A model generated the notes under the pieces. The model was not told where the DNA came from and made no database searches. It was given only the letters and a program-made list of their open reading frames with translations. A stretch of DNA of 64,000 nt from Demequina activiva. Its GTDB lineage: Bacteria; Actinomycetota; Actinomycetes; Actinomycetales; Demequinaceae. Shown here piece by piece: positions 1-8,733 of this stretch. How positions within the stretch are numbered: the stretch's first letter is position 1; each line of letters starts with the position of its first letter. The stretch is from positions 124,001 to 188,000 of the forward strand of contig NZ_BONR01000002.1 of NCBI RefSeq assembly GCF_016862815.1, read 5' to 3'. A program made the position numbers and the translations under genes.

Positions 1-267
1 CTGGACCGCGAGGGCTGCTCGCGCTACGTCGTCACCGACGTCAAGAAGGATGGCATGCTGTCCGGCCCCAACGTGGGACTGCTGCAGGAGGTCTGCGAGG
101 CCACCGATGCGCCCGTCGTGGCCAGCGGCGGCATCTCGAGCCTCGAGGACATCGCCGCGCTGCGGGCGATCACGGACCGCGGCGTCGAGGGCGCGATCGT
201 GGGCAAGGCGCTGTACAACGGCAACTTCACCCTGCCGCAGGCACTGGACGTGGCCGGCCGCCCGTAG
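1..267 (+). CDS. hisA: Phosphoribosyl isomerase HisA/PriA, C-terminal part (cut by window edge)
   Basis: The last 88 residues of a (beta-alpha)8-barrel isomerase of histidine biosynthesis, which isomerises the ProFAR intermediate. In actinobacteria the same enzyme (PriA) often also serves tryptophan synthesis as phosphoribosylanthranilate isomerase. The visible part carries the family's second half: [15 protein letters not shown], with the catalytic Asp of the DxxxDG loop, then [13 protein letters not shown] and [11 protein letters not shown], the C-terminal phosphate-binding loops. The reading frame is open from base 1, so the start lies upstream. The bifunctional role is inferred from the taxon. 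Confidence 0.9.
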   Translation: MDREGCSRYVVTDVKKDGMLSGPNVGLLQEVCEATDAPVVASGGISSLEDIAALRAITDRGVEGAIVGKALYNGNFTLPQALDVAGRP

Positions 268-470
268 CGGGCACCTGCGTCCCGCGCCGGCCGTCCACCA
301 CACACCTGTGACGGGCGGTGCCACTGGGACGCGTGCGCCTGCACTCGCGTCCCTCCCGTCTCACGAGACACAGCCGTGTGGTGAGCGGTTCGCGCGCGTC
401 AGGGCACCGGGAGCGCGGCGTGCGTCACACCTGGGCGCCAGCGTCACCGGGAGCCCGTAGCATCGAAGCC

Positions 471-1199
471 ATGAGCGACGGCGAGCCTGCCAAGGACATC
501 CCGGAGTCGATCTTCGCGGACGACGACGGCAGTGCGGACGCGCGCCTCGCCCAGGCCCTCATCCGCTTCTCGCACGCGAAGACGACGCTGAGCGACGTGG
601 TCGACGCGCTCGCCTACGCGCGCGTGCTGATCCCGGTGCTGGCCAGTGGCGACAAGCGCGTCATGGGCGAGCACGGCGTCGAGAAGGACGAGGTCGCGAC
701 CACCGGCGTGGTGGCCGTCCAGATGCCGGACGGCCGCGCGGCGCTGCCCGTGTTCACAGATGTGGACGCGATGAAGGCGTGGAATGCGCAGGCCCGTCCC
801 ATCCCGGCGGAGGGGCCGCGGGCTGCGCTCGCCGCGATCGCGGAGGGCTGGTCGAGCCTGGTCATCAACCCCGGCATGGAGACCGTGCTGATCCCGCGCC
901 CAGCGGTGTGGGCGGTGGGTCAGGGTGAGGACTGGCGGCCTGCGGTCATCGATGGGACCGTCTCGGATGAGGTGAGGGAGGCGGTCGCCTCCGCCGTGAC
1001 CGTGGATGAGGCGCTGCGGCGAGTCGAGGCGGCCCCGGGGCGTGGTGCGGAGGTCGCGATCGTGCTGAGCCTGTCGCCGGGCCTGACGCAGCCCGAGCTG
1101 GATGCGGTGCTGGAGCGCGTGCAGCGCGAGCTCGCGCACTCCGACGTGGTCGCTCAGCGCGTGGACACGCTCGAGCTCAGGCTCGCGACCGCGCCGTAG
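471..1199 (+). CDS. SseB-domain protein
   Basis: A 242-residue cytoplasmic protein with an SseB-like core (about residues 15-130: QALIRFSH, VLIPVLASGD, DGRAALPVFTDVDAMKAW). Actinobacterial homologues usually sit next to hisA/priA and infC, as here; their function is unknown. The ATG at 471 is preferred because TAGCAT (458-463) lies seven bases upstream and there is no Shine-Dalgarno sequence, which fits leaderless transcription. The open frame extends upstream to 318, but that part has no family similarity that I recognise. Bases 268-470 upstream show no further gene. Confidence 0.85.
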   Translation: MSDGEPAKDIPESIFADDDGSADARLAQALIRFSHAKTTLSDVVDALAYARVLIPVLASGDKRVMGEHGVEKDEVATTGVVAVQMPDGRAALPVFTDVDAMKAWNAQARPIPAEGPRAALAAIAEGWSSLVINPGMETVLIPRPAVWAVGQGEDWRPAVIDGTVSDEVREAVASAVTVDEALRRVEAAPGRGAEVAIVLSLSPGLTQPELDAVLERVQRELAHSDVVAQRVDTLELRLATAP

Positions 1200-1217
1200 C
1201 ACCGGACGGCAGGCCCG

Positions 1218-1949
1218 TCACCACGAGCAGGCGGCCTCGTTGGGCTCGTGCGTCGACTCGTCCGTGAGGAAGTCCATGAGCGACTCGTGGGTCACCGAGG
1301 ACGCGCCTCCGCCGTCGTTGCCCGCGTAGATGACGCCCACGACCTCGCCGTTGACGTCCGCCAGGGGCGATCCCGAGTTGCCCTGCTTGATCTCCGCCCA
1401 CAGCACGTCGATGTCGTCCTGTCCCTCGCCGAGCGTCTCCGGCGCCTGGCCCTGGAACGTCGCCGGCGTGGTGGTGAGGATGTCGCCCTCCGGGTACCCG
1501 ACCACGTAGAGCTGCTCGCCCTGCTCGGCGGGATCCTGCGCGATGGTGGCCGCCTCGGGGAAGGTGCCGTCGATGGTCACCAGCGCGAGATCCGCGGTGG
1601 CATCCAGCACGGAGGAGGTCCCGGTGTAGTGGCGGCCGTCATAGCTGGTGAGCTCGATCTCGACGGCGTCCTCCACCACATGGCGATTGGTCACCACGGT
1701 GTTCTCGTCGAGCACCCACGCGGAACCGGTCTGGTAGGAGTCGCATGTCACCGCGGACACGCGCACGGCCACCCGCTCGACCACGGTGAAGCCGTCCTCG
1801 CCCACGGGCATCTCGGGCCATGGCGAGGGAGCCTCGACCTCTGGGATGAACGTCGCGGGCAGCTCCTGCGGCGCCGTCGGAAGAGGTGCGCAGCCCGCGA
1901 TCGCGAGCGTCCCTGTGGCCAGCGCCACGGCCAGAGGGGTACGCCTCAC
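1218..1949 (-). CDS. Secreted trypsin-like serine protease, lipoprotein (copy 1)
   Basis: A 243-residue protein starting at a GTG in a GTGA overlap with the stop of the upstream gene. The N-terminus VRRTPLAVALATGTLAIAGC is a lipoprotein signal with lipobox IAGC. The chymotrypsin/HtrA-like fold shows the triad His in TNRHVV, Asp in ADLALV and Ser in GNSGSPL. There is no PDZ domain. One Cys near the start of the domain (AVTCDS) and one near the C-terminus (EAACSW) recur in copy 2 and may form a disulfide. It is coupled to a membrane coiled-coil protein; the same two-gene arrangement is repeated at 2637-4258. Substrate unknown. Confidence 0.85.
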   Translation of the reverse strand: MRRTPLAVALATGTLAIAGCAPLPTAPQELPATFIPEVEAPSPWPEMPVGEDGFTVVERVAVRVSAVTCDSYQTGSAWVLDENTVVTNRHVVEDAVEIELTSYDGRHYTGTSSVLDATADLALVTIDGTFPEAATIAQDPAEQGEQLYVVGYPEGDILTTTPATFQGQAPETLGEGQDDIDVLWAEIKQGNSGSPLADVNGEVVGVIYAGNDGGGASSVTHESLMDFLTDESTHEPNEAACSW

Positions 1950-2527
1950 CTCTCGGCCTCGTACTCTTCCCAGGCCTCCTCGAGAGTGGAGCAGTACTCG
2001 TCGATGTTCGCCTCCACCGCCCGGAGGCTCTCGGTCGTGTAGCGCCAGGACTCCCGCAGGTGGTCCGCAAGGTCCGCCTGCTCGTCGATGCACACGATCA
2101 TGCGCTCGATCAGGTCCTCGGCGTAGACCAGGTCGTCGCTGGCGTTCGCGTCCGTGTTGGCGAACTCCGAGATGGTCGACTTCGCCTCGGTCAGCTGAGC
2201 CGAGACCTCATCGAGCGACTGCTCCGCTGCCTCCGCGTCGGAGCGCGCGACGGCCAGGCTCTCGCCCATCTCGAGCGCCTCGGCACGCAGCGCGTCGTTC
2301 TGGTCCACCCACTGCTCGTGGGTGAGCCACAGGTAGGCGCTGAGACCGGCCAGCGTCAGCACGCCGGCGGTCAGCGCGGTCCAGCCGAGGATCAGCGCTG
2401 TGAGGCGGCCCCCGCTGCGCTTGCGGGTGGCCGGCGCCGGCGGTACGGCCGATGCGACGGGTGGCACCCCGCCGGGCGCACCCGCCGGGGGCGGCGGCAC
2501 GGGAGAGGTGTAGTGGTCCTGGCTCAC
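1946..2527 (-). CDS. Membrane-anchored coiled-coil protein, partner of protease copy 1
   Basis: A 193-residue protein: a Pro-rich cytoplasmic N-terminus (1-35), one transmembrane helix (about 42-68, LTALILGWTALTAGVLTLAGLSAYLW), then an extracytoplasmic helical region rich in Ala/Glu/Ser that looks coiled-coil (about 75-190). Two Cys (MIVCIDEQADL and DEYCSTL) match positions in the longer paralogue at 3377-4258. Its stop overlaps the start of the protease gene by four bases, so the two proteins are probably made together. I recognise no named family. A scaffold or regulator of the protease is an inference from the duplicated context. Confidence 0.75.
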   Translation of the reverse strand: MSQDHYTSPVPPPPAGAPGGVPPVASAVPPAPATRKRSGGRLTALILGWTALTAGVLTLAGLSAYLWLTHEQWVDQNDALRAEALEMGESLAVARSDAEAAEQSLDEVSAQLTEAKSTISEFANTDANASDDLVYAEDLIERMIVCIDEQADLADHLRESWRYTTESLRAVEANIDEYCSTLEEAWEEYEAER

Positions 2528-2636
2528 GGCGCGTCCTCCTCAGCTCGGCGACCGATGACCGTCACCTTAGCCGCGGGTGCGGACAGGAGGCGAACCCCGG
2601 CACGCGTGGGGTGCATCGCTCAGCCCGAGAGTGCGC

Positions 2637-3380
2637 TCAGGCGGACGGTGCGGCCGCGCAGTCGATGGGCTCGGGCACCAGCAGCGAGGGCTGGGCGAGC
2701 AGCGTGTTGAGCATCGACACGGGCACGATGAAGCTCTGGTTCACGTCGTTCTTCGCGTAGACCACGCCCACCACCTCACCGGCGTCGTTGAGCACGGGGG
2801 AGCCGGAGGAGCCGGGCTCCACGATGGCGGTCGTGGCGAGCACCTGGTCGACGGCGCTCTCGAGCGGGTCCTTGGTGGGGCCCAGCACCACGCCGCTGAC
2901 GGTGGTGAGCCGGCCGCCGCCCGGGTAGCCCACCACGGTGATGACGTCGCCTTCGAGGGGGTCCTCCTGCGAGCGGATGGCGTACGCCCCGCCCAGCGGC
3001 TCGGTGGTCTTGATGATCGCGATGTCCGCGACCGTGGTGGTGGTCGCGGCGGTGGCCTCGATCACGCGGCCGTCGTGCGTCGAGATCTGGATGTCGGCGG
3101 AGTCGTTGATCACGTGCCGATTGGTGACGAGCGTGAACGCGTCGAGAGCGAAGCCGGTGCCCGTCTTGACGAACCCGCAGCCCACGTTGCGCACGCGCAC
3201 GGTCATGCGCTGCGCTGCCGTGAAGCCGTCGGGGGACAGACCCACGGTCTGCGCGACGGGCGTGGCGGTGGGCGTGGGGACCCAGTCCGAGGGCATGGGT
3301 GCAGGCCCTGCGGGGACGGTCGCGCAGCCGGCGAGCGCGACGGCTGCCGCGACCGCCGCGGTGATGACGCGGCGCCTCAT
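2637..3380 (-). CDS. Secreted trypsin-like serine protease, lipoprotein (copy 2)
   Basis: A 247-residue protein, ATG start in an ATGA overlap with the upstream gene. Signal peptide MRRRVITAAVAAAVALAGC with lipobox LAGC. Triad: His in TNRHVI, Asp in ADIAII, Ser in GSSGSPV. It is a clear paralogue of the protease at 1218-1949: the sequence around VRVRNVGCGFVKTGTGFALD matches VRVSAVTCDSYQTGSAWVLD, and a C-terminal Cys is also kept. No PDZ domain. The bases 2528-2636 between the two modules are short and show nothing clear. Confidence 0.85.
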   Translation of the reverse strand: MRRRVITAAVAAAVALAGCATVPAGPAPMPSDWVPTPTATPVAQTVGLSPDGFTAAQRMTVRVRNVGCGFVKTGTGFALDAFTLVTNRHVINDSADIQISTHDGRVIEATAATTTTVADIAIIKTTEPLGGAYAIRSQEDPLEGDVITVVGYPGGGRLTTVSGVVLGPTKDPLESAVDQVLATTAIVEPGSSGSPVLNDAGEVVGVVYAKNDVNQSFIVPVSMLNTLLAQPSLLVPEPIDCAAAPSA

Positions 3381-4258
3381 TCTGAGAGCGCCTCGCGCAG
3401 CTGCTCGTTGCTGCTCTCCGCGGCGGCGCACAGCTGCCGGACGCTCTGCGCGTAGTCCGCGAGCTCCTCGGGCTCGTAGTTGTCCGGGTTCTCGAGGTAG
3501 GTCACCAGCTGCTGCTGGCCGTCGACGCAGCGGTGCAGCGCGTTCGCGACGGCGCTCGCGTTCGTCAGCGAGGTGGTGAGCTGATCGATCTGCTGGCTGG
3601 CGTACTCGCTCGCGTCCTCTGCGGAGGCCTTGCTCGCTCCCAGGTCGATCACGCGCTGGTTCGACGTGGCGAGCTGCTGGGTGAGCAGGTCGATCTCGGA
3701 GCCGAGCTGCATCGTGGTCTGCTCCTCGCGCGAGAGCCGCTCGCCCAGGTCGTAGTTAACGTCGGTGAGCGCGTCGGCTCGCGCCTGCCACTCGTCGGTG
3801 GTGGTCCACAGATGCCAGTTGAGGAGCACGGAGCCCGTGAGCAGCAGGAGCAGCAGCACGGTCGTGACGATCCATCCGGCACGCCTGCCCCGGCGAGCGG
3901 GCTCGTGGTCCTGGGCGGGCAGCGGCGGGTCCGTCTTACGGCGGCGGTGGGGGCGGCCGTCCGGGGCGACGGCGGCGGGGACCGGAGCCACCACGGTGCC
4001 GGGCTCGTCGGCCTCGTCGGAATCCGAGGCATCCGACTCCGGGTCCGCGTCGGATTCGGGGGTGCCGTCGTCGAGATCGGCGGCGCTGAGGGCGGAGATG
4101 CTCGGCGAGGAGGCGGTGGCGGCCGATGCGGGGCTCGCGGCGGCGGGGGCGCTCGCCTCGTCCTCGGTAGGGGCGGGGGTATCGGGCTCCGTGGACACGT
4201 CGTCTGAGACGAGGTCGCTGGTGGTGCGCTCGTCGACAGCGTCCGTGTCGCGGTTCAT
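3377..4258 (-). CDS. Membrane-anchored coiled-coil protein, partner of protease copy 2
   Basis: A 293-residue protein with a disordered, Asp/Glu/Ser/Ala-rich N-terminus (about 1-105), a basic stretch, one transmembrane helix (about 127-150, GWIVTTVLLLLLLTGSVLLNW) and an extracytoplasmic coiled-coil region (about 155-290). The end shares LHRCVDGQQQLVTYL plus a second Cys with the paralogue at 1946-2527. It overlaps the protease start by four bases. It begins next to the stop of the DUF1844 gene, so it may be read from the same transcript. No recognised family; role inferred only from the duplicated arrangement. Confidence 0.72.
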   Translation of the reverse strand: MNRDTDAVDERTTSDLVSDDVSTEPDTPAPTEDEASAPAAASPASAATASSPSISALSAADLDDGTPESDADPESDASDSDEADEPGTVVAPVPAAVAPDGRPHRRRKTDPPLPAQDHEPARRGRRAGWIVTTVLLLLLLTGSVLLNWHLWTTTDEWQARADALTDVNYDLGERLSREEQTTMQLGSEIDLLTQQLATSNQRVIDLGASKASAEDASEYASQQIDQLTTSLTNASAVANALHRCVDGQQQLVTYLENPDNYEPEELADYAQSVRQLCAAAESSNEQLREALSE

Positions 4259-4630
4259 CTAGGTGACTGCCCCCGTGTACTTCTCCCCGGGTCCCTGACC
4301 GGGTGCGTCCGGGATGGCCGAGGCCTCCCGGAACGCCAACTGTACGCTTCGCAGTCCGTCGCGCAGCGCTCGTGCGTGAGTGTCGCCCAGATCAGGTGCG
4401 GACGCCGTGACCAGTCCCGCGAGGGCCTCGATCAGCTTGCGAGCCTCGTCGAGGTCCTCGTGGGCCTCGCCATCCTCGGCCAGCCCGCACCTGAGCGCAG
4501 CGGCACTCATGAGATGAACGCCTACCGTCGTGATAAGTTCCACGGCAGTGACGTCCGCCATGTCCCTGGCTGCGCGTGCGGACGCGTCGGAGAGCGCATC
4601 GGCGCTCGTTCCAGGTGAGTTCTCGCTCAT
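4259..4630 (-). CDS. DUF1844 family protein
   Basis: A 123-residue cytoplasmic protein. The core (about residues 20-100: ARDMADVTAVELITTVGVHLMSAAALRCGL, then DLDEARKLIEALAGLV) is the short alpha-helical DUF1844 domain that commonly sits beside infC in actinobacteria. No function is established. The ATG at 4630 fits the usual N-terminus. It is divergent from infC, sharing the roughly 220-base region upstream. Confidence 0.85.
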   Translation of the reverse strand: MSENSPGTSADALSDASARAARDMADVTAVELITTVGVHLMSAAALRCGLAEDGEAHEDLDEARKLIEALAGLVTASAPDLGDTHARALRDGLRSVQLAFREASAIPDAPGQGPGEKYTGAVT

Positions 4631-4642
4631 TCGTGTTATCCT

Positions 4643-4853
4643 TGATGACTGACCGGCCGGGGATCGCTCTCCGGCGCGCAAGTGGAGACCACCTCCCACC
4701 CTAGGGCCAAAGCAATGGGCCAGGGTTCGGTTGCGACAGTCGTCGCGCCCCAGGCGCGGCGTGGCGTCGTGGACCCGGTGGCCTCTGCTCGTGCTCGAGC
4801 AGGGGCTTTTTCCTTGCCCGGAGGCATTGACAGACGACGAATTGGAGCCACCC
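4643..4853. promoter_or_regulatory. infC leader region
   Basis: About 210 bases between the divergent DUF1844 gene and infC. A weak -10-like TATCCT lies at 4637-4642 on the plus strand. Further in, CCCTAGGGCC and GGGCCAGGG (about 4700-4736) can pair imperfectly, and a strong terminator hairpin follows at 4781-4811. Together these suggest an attenuated leader transcript for the infC-rpmI-rplT operon. In other bacteria this operon is autoregulated by L20 or IF3. The exact transcript start and the alternative pairing are inferred, not shown. Confidence 0.5.
4781..4811 (+). terminator. Intrinsic terminator/attenuator upstream of infC
   Basis: GCCTCTGCTCG (4781-4791) pairs over 11 bp (one G-U) with CGAGCAGGGGC (4796-4806) across a TGCT loop, followed by TTTTT (4807-4811). 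A U-run is unusual in this GC-rich sequence. The plus-strand gene it precedes starts only 43 bases later and the divergent gene reads away, so it most likely acts as an attenuator within the infC leader. Confidence 0.75.
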
Positions 4854-5486
4854 ATCAACGAGCCCCGCATCAATGAGCGCATCCGCGTCCCCGAGGTCCG
4901 CCTGGTCGGACCCAACGGTGAGCAGGTGGGAATCGTCCGCATCGAGGACGCCACCCGGCTCGCGCAGGAGGCGGATCTCGACCTCGTCGAGGTCGCGCCC
5001 AACTCGCGTCCCCCGGTCGTCAAGCTCATGGACTACGGCAAGTTCAAGTATGAGGCGGCGGTGAAGGCTCGCGAGGCTCGGCGCAACCAGGCGAACACCG
5101 AGATCAAGGAGATGCGCTTCCGTCTCAAGATCGACGAGCACGACTACGAGACCAAGAAGGGCCACATCGTCCGCTTCCTCAAGGGCGGCGACAAGGTCAA
5201 GGTCACGATCATGTTCCGCGGTCGCGAGCAGTCCCGTCCCGAGATGGGGCGCCGCCTGCTGCTGAAGCTGGCCGATGAGCTCCAGGACCTGAGCGTCGTG
5301 GAGAACATGCCGTCGCAGGAGGGGCGCAACATGTCCCTCGTGCTGGGGCCGCTCAAGAAGAAGGCCGAGGCCATGGAGGAGCAGCGCAAGGTCCGCGACG
5401 AGCGCAAGGCGGCCGACAAGGCCGAGCGCGCGGAGCGTGCAGCCGCCAAGGCCGCCAAGAAGACGTCGGGCGACGAGTCCGAGTAA
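4854..5486 (+). CDS. infC: Translation initiation factor IF-3, ATC start
   Basis: IF-3 binds the 30S subunit and rejects wrong start codons and initiator tRNAs. The protein has the IF3-N domain ([28 protein letters not shown]) and the IF3-C domain ([44 protein letters not shown]), plus a charged C-terminal tail, 210 residues in all. I chose the rare ATC at 4854: GGAG (4844-4847) lies six bases upstream, and the protein then begins exactly at the conserved INEPRIN. The alternative TTG at 4827 is only two bases from its GGAGG. Rare infC start codons are known to allow IF-3 autoregulation. Confidence 0.93.
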   Translation: MNEPRINERIRVPEVRLVGPNGEQVGIVRIEDATRLAQEADLDLVEVAPNSRPPVVKLMDYGKFKYEAAVKAREARRNQANTEIKEMRFRLKIDEHDYETKKGHIVRFLKGGDKVKVTIMFRGREQSRPEMGRRLLLKLADELQDLSVVENMPSQEGRNMSLVLGPLKKKAEAMEEQRKVRDERKAADKAERAERAAAKAAKKTSGDESE

Positions 5487-5535
5487 CGACCCGCACGTCC
5501 CGCACGGGGCGCGCAGAACGCAAGGAAGGGCAGTC

Positions 5536-5730
5536 ATGCCGAAGAACAAGACCCACTCGGGCGCCAAGAAGCGCTTCAAGCTCACCGGCACCGGCAAGGT
5601 GAAGCACGCGCACGCGATGAACGTGCACAAGTTCGAGGAGAAGACGTCCTCGCGCAAGCGCCGCGTGGCGCAGGACGCGATCCTGTCGGACGCCGACTCG
5701 AAGAAGATCAAGAAGCTGCTGGGCAAGTAA
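5536..5730 (+). CDS. rpmI: Ribosomal protein bL35
   Basis: A 64-residue basic 50S subunit protein, [24 protein letters not shown] to the C-terminal KKIKKLLGK; full family length. It has a good ribosome site, AAGGAAGGG (5522-5530). It lies 49 bases after infC and 28 bases before rplT in the conserved infC-rpmI-rplT operon. Confidence 0.97.
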   Translation: MPKNKTHSGAKKRFKLTGTGKVKHAHAMNVHKFEEKTSSRKRRVAQDAILSDADSKKIKKLLGK

Positions 5731-5758
5731 CCGCCCGAGAACGCAAGGAGTAACAGAT

Positions 5759-6139
5759 ATGGCACGCGTCAAGCGGGCAGTCAACGCCCAGAAGAAGCGC
5801 CGCAGCACCCTCGAGCGGGCCCACGGCTACCGTGGCCAGCGCTCGCGCCTTTACCGCAAGGCGAAGGAGCAGGTCACCCACTCGATGGTCTACAGCTACA
5901 ACGACCGTCGCAAGCGCAAGGGCGAGTTCCGCAAGCTGTGGATCCAGCGCATCAACGCCGCGGCTCGCGCCAACGGCATGACCTACAACCGTTTCATCCA
6001 GGGCCTCAAGGCCGCTGAGATCGAGATGGACCGCCGCATGCTCGCCGAGCTCGCGGTGAACGACGCGCCGGCCTTCGCCGCCCTCGTGGAGACCGCCAAG
6101 AAGGCGCTCCCTGAGGACGTCAACGCGCCCGCCGCGTAA
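5759..6139 (+). CDS. rplT: Ribosomal protein bL20
   Basis: A 126-residue protein that binds 23S rRNA early in 50S assembly. [38 protein letters not shown] is the typical basic N-terminal extension; the globular part includes [23 protein letters not shown] and [29 protein letters not shown] lies eight bases before the ATG. In several bacteria L20 represses this operon through the leader; whether it does so here is unknown. Confidence 0.97.
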   Translation: MARVKRAVNAQKKRRSTLERAHGYRGQRSRLYRKAKEQVTHSMVYSYNDRRKRKGEFRKLWIQRINAAARANGMTYNRFIQGLKAAEIEMDRRMLAELAVNDAPAFAALVETAKKALPEDVNAPAA

Positions 6140-6148
6140 GTCTCAGGC

Positions 6149-6985
6149 ATGACAGGACGCCCCGCCAGCCCCGACGACCTCACGCTCACGTTCGAGAATC
6201 CTCGAGCGGAGCGCATCAAGAAGGTCGCTCAGCTGGCGGGGCGTTCTGCGCGTTCCCGGGCCGGGCAGTTCCTGGTCGAGGGTCCGCAGGGCGTGCGCGA
6301 GGCGGTCGCGTGCGCGCCCGCCCGCGTGCGCGACATCTATGTCACGGCCGATGCGCTGGCCAGGCACCGCGATGTGGTCGCTGATGCTCTGGCGGCAGAG
6401 CTGTGGGTGCACCTCGCCACGGATGCCGTGGTGCAGGCGATCAGCTCGGATGCCCAGGGCATCGTCGCCGTCGTCCAGACCTCCGGCGACTCGCTCGACG
6501 ACGTGCTCGCGCAGCAGCCGCGCCTGGTGGCTGTGCTCAGCAACGTGCGCGACCCCGGCAACGCCGGCACCGTCATCCGGGCGGCCGATGCGGCGGGAGC
6601 CCAGGCGGTGATCCTCGCCGGCGAGAGCGTGGACATCACCAACCCTAAGGTGGTGCGCTCCACGGCCGGCTCGCTGTTCCACCTGCCCATCGTGCGCGCG
6701 CCGCTGGCGGATGCGGTGGCGGCGCTGCACGACGCCGGCATCACGGTGCTCGCGGCGGATGGCAGCGGCGACGCCGAGCTGGGCGGGGAGGGCGCCGCTG
6801 ACGAGGACATCGCCGTGCCCACGGCGTGGGTGTTCGGCAACGAGGCCTGGGGACTCACGGCGGACGAGCTGGCTCTCGCGGACCTCGTGGTGCGCATCCC
6901 CATCTATGGCCGCGCGGAGAGCCTCAACCTCGCGACTGCCGCCTCCGTGTGCCTGTACGCCTCGGCGCGCGCCCAGCGCGCCTGA
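6149..6985 (+). CDS. TrmH/SpoU-family RNA 2'-O-ribose methyltransferase
   Basis: A 278-residue SAM-dependent enzyme of the trefoil-knot SPOUT fold. The N-terminal substrate-binding domain (about 1-110, VKKVAQLAGRSARSRAGQFLVEGPQGVREA style) is followed by the three SpoU motifs: NVRDPGNAGTVIRAADAAGA (about 131-150), VFGNEAWGL (about 229-237) and IPIYGRAESLNLATAASVCLY (about 251-271). It starts nine bases after rplT, as in many actinobacteria, and is likely cotranscribed. The target is probably 23S rRNA, but the exact nucleotide cannot be read from the sequence. Confidence 0.9.
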   Translation: MTGRPASPDDLTLTFENPRAERIKKVAQLAGRSARSRAGQFLVEGPQGVREAVACAPARVRDIYVTADALARHRDVVADALAAELWVHLATDAVVQAISSDAQGIVAVVQTSGDSLDDVLAQQPRLVAVLSNVRDPGNAGTVIRAADAAGAQAVILAGESVDITNPKVVRSTAGSLFHLPIVRAPLADAVAALHDAGITVLAADGSGDAELGGEGAADEDIAVPTAWVFGNEAWGLTADELALADLVVRIPIYGRAESLNLATAASVCLYASARAQRA

Positions 6986-7079
6986 GCCGCCGCACCGGCG
7001 TGTGACCGCTCCGGCGCGGGTGACGAAGATCACGCCCTCGATGTCGCAAGCGTCCCTGGTACGACCGTAATCTCGAACC

Positions 7080-8654
7080 ATGTCCTCGCCTCCGCAGAGG
7101 CTGCGCAGGCTGAGCCGCTCGCGCGGCTTCCTCATCGCTGCCGCGATGGTGATCACCATCCTGATCCTCCAGATCGTGACCACCATCGCAGGCGTGCTCG
7201 CGGTGACCCGTCAGGCCGATGCGGCCGCGATCGACACGTACGGGTACGTGGGCGACCTGACCGCCGAGCGCGTGGCTCGCTACGTCGAATCAGCCAGCGA
7301 CGTCACCGAGGGCACCGCGGTGCAGATCGAGCGTGAGCAGGACATCTCGATGGACCGGCTCGCGACGGCGATGTATCTGCGACTCGAGCGCGAGCCCACG
7401 GTGCGCTCCCTGTACGTGGGGTGGGCGGACGGGTCCTTCCTGGTGGTGCGCCGTGACGGCAGCGGCTTCGACGTCCAGCAGCGCAGCGGTCCGCCAGGCC
7501 AGCTGACCTCGAGCGGGGACTACGACTCGCAGTTCACGATGCTGGGCGAGCAGACCATCGAGTCCGAGTACGACCCCCGGGCACGGCCGTGGTACAAGGC
7601 AGGCGTCGGCGGTTCGGACGTTTCCTGGACGGACCCGTACCTGCAGTTCGGCTCCGACGAGACTCTGGTGTCCGCCGCGCGCGCCGCACGCGGCGGCGAG
7701 GGCCTGATCGCAGTGGCGGGAGCGGATCTCGAACTGGTGTCTCTCGGTCAGGTGCTCGACGATCTTCCGCTCGGCGAGGGCGCGGACGCCTACGTGCTGT
7801 CCCGCGGTGGAGTGATCATCGCGGTGCCGTCGGGTCAGCTGCGCGAGGTGGAGGAGATCTCCGCCCGCTACGGCAAGCCTGCACGGGCGGAGGACCTGGA
7901 CCTGCAGATGGCTCCACCGCCGCTGGAGCCGGGCCAGGACTACATCTCGGAGGACGGCCTCACGATCGTGCTGGAGCGCACGCTCGAGCCCGCCGCGGAC
8001 CTGGACTGGGTGCTGCACCTCAACGCGGACGCGAGCCAGCTCTCGCAGGGCCTGTCGAACCTGACGGGGACGGTGGTGGTGATCACGGCGTTCTCCGTGC
8101 TGATCACCATCGTCGCGATCCTGCTGGCGCTGCGCGTGTGGCGCCCGCTGCGCTCGCTGCGCCAGCGTGCGGCCACGGATCAGCTCACGGGGCTGGCCAA
8201 CCGACACGAGTACCTGCGCCGTGGCACGCCGCTTGTGGAGCGGGCGATCGCGCGCGGCGACATGGTCATCGCGGTGGTGGTGGACCTCGACAACTTCAAG
8301 CGCCTGAACGACACCTACGGACACGAGACCGGCGATCTCGCGCTCGAGACGGTGGCACTGTCGCTGCGCGCCAACATCAGGGCGAGCGACATCGCCGCGC
8401 GCACGGGCGGCGACGAGTTCGTCGTGGTGCAGGTGCTGAGTCCCGGCGGTGACGCGCACGCGATCGTGTCGCGCCTGCGCGACGAGATCGAGCATGACCT
8501 GCACGCGCGCGTCGACGGCGGGGAGGCCGTGGGCGTCACCGCGGGCTTCGCGGTCGCGCAGTGGGGCGACCGCCTCGACGGGCTCGTCGCGCGTGCGGAC
8601 GCGGCTCTCATCGAGGGCAAGCAGGCGGTCAAGGGGCGCGTCTACGCCAGCTGA
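7080..8654 (+). CDS. Membrane diguanylate cyclase with extracellular Cache-type sensor
   Basis: A 524-residue enzyme making cyclic di-GMP from two GTP. The two transmembrane helices (about 17-40 and 328-352) flank a large extracytoplasmic region with dCache features (STARPWYKAG-like DPRARPWYKAGVGGSDVSWTDPYL). The cytoplasmic GGDEF domain follows, with an intact active site GGDEF at 443-447. The inhibitory I-site RASD at 434-437 lies exactly five residues before it, so product feedback inhibition is expected. The -10-like TAATCT (7068-7073) is six bases from the ATG, suggesting leaderless mRNA. No EAL or HD-GYP phosphodiesterase occurs in the window. Confidence 0.92.
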   Translation: MSSPPQRLRRLSRSRGFLIAAAMVITILILQIVTTIAGVLAVTRQADAAAIDTYGYVGDLTAERVARYVESASDVTEGTAVQIEREQDISMDRLATAMYLRLEREPTVRSLYVGWADGSFLVVRRDGSGFDVQQRSGPPGQLTSSGDYDSQFTMLGEQTIESEYDPRARPWYKAGVGGSDVSWTDPYLQFGSDETLVSAARAARGGEGLIAVAGADLELVSLGQVLDDLPLGEGADAYVLSRGGVIIAVPSGQLREVEEISARYGKPARAEDLDLQMAPPPLEPGQDYISEDGLTIVLERTLEPAADLDWVLHLNADASQLSQGLSNLTGTVVVITAFSVLITIVAILLALRVWRPLRSLRQRAATDQLTGLANRHEYLRRGTPLVERAIARGDMVIAVVVDLDNFKRLNDTYGHETGDLALETVALSLRANIRASDIAARTGGDEFVVVQVLSPGGDAHAIVSRLRDEIEHDLHARVDGGEAVGVTAGFAVAQWGDRLDGLVARADAALIEGKQAVKGRVYAS

Positions 8655-8733
8655 AGGGGCGCATCCGCCGGGCCGAAACCTGCCGGAAGCGTGCGCGGTG
8701 CTAGCCTTCCGCGAGAACTGAGAGGGCTTCGAG

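Noticed and set aside
4827-4829. TTG as infC start
   Set aside because: Only two bases from the preceding GGAGG and adds residues not typical of actinobacterial IF-3; ATC 4854 fits better.
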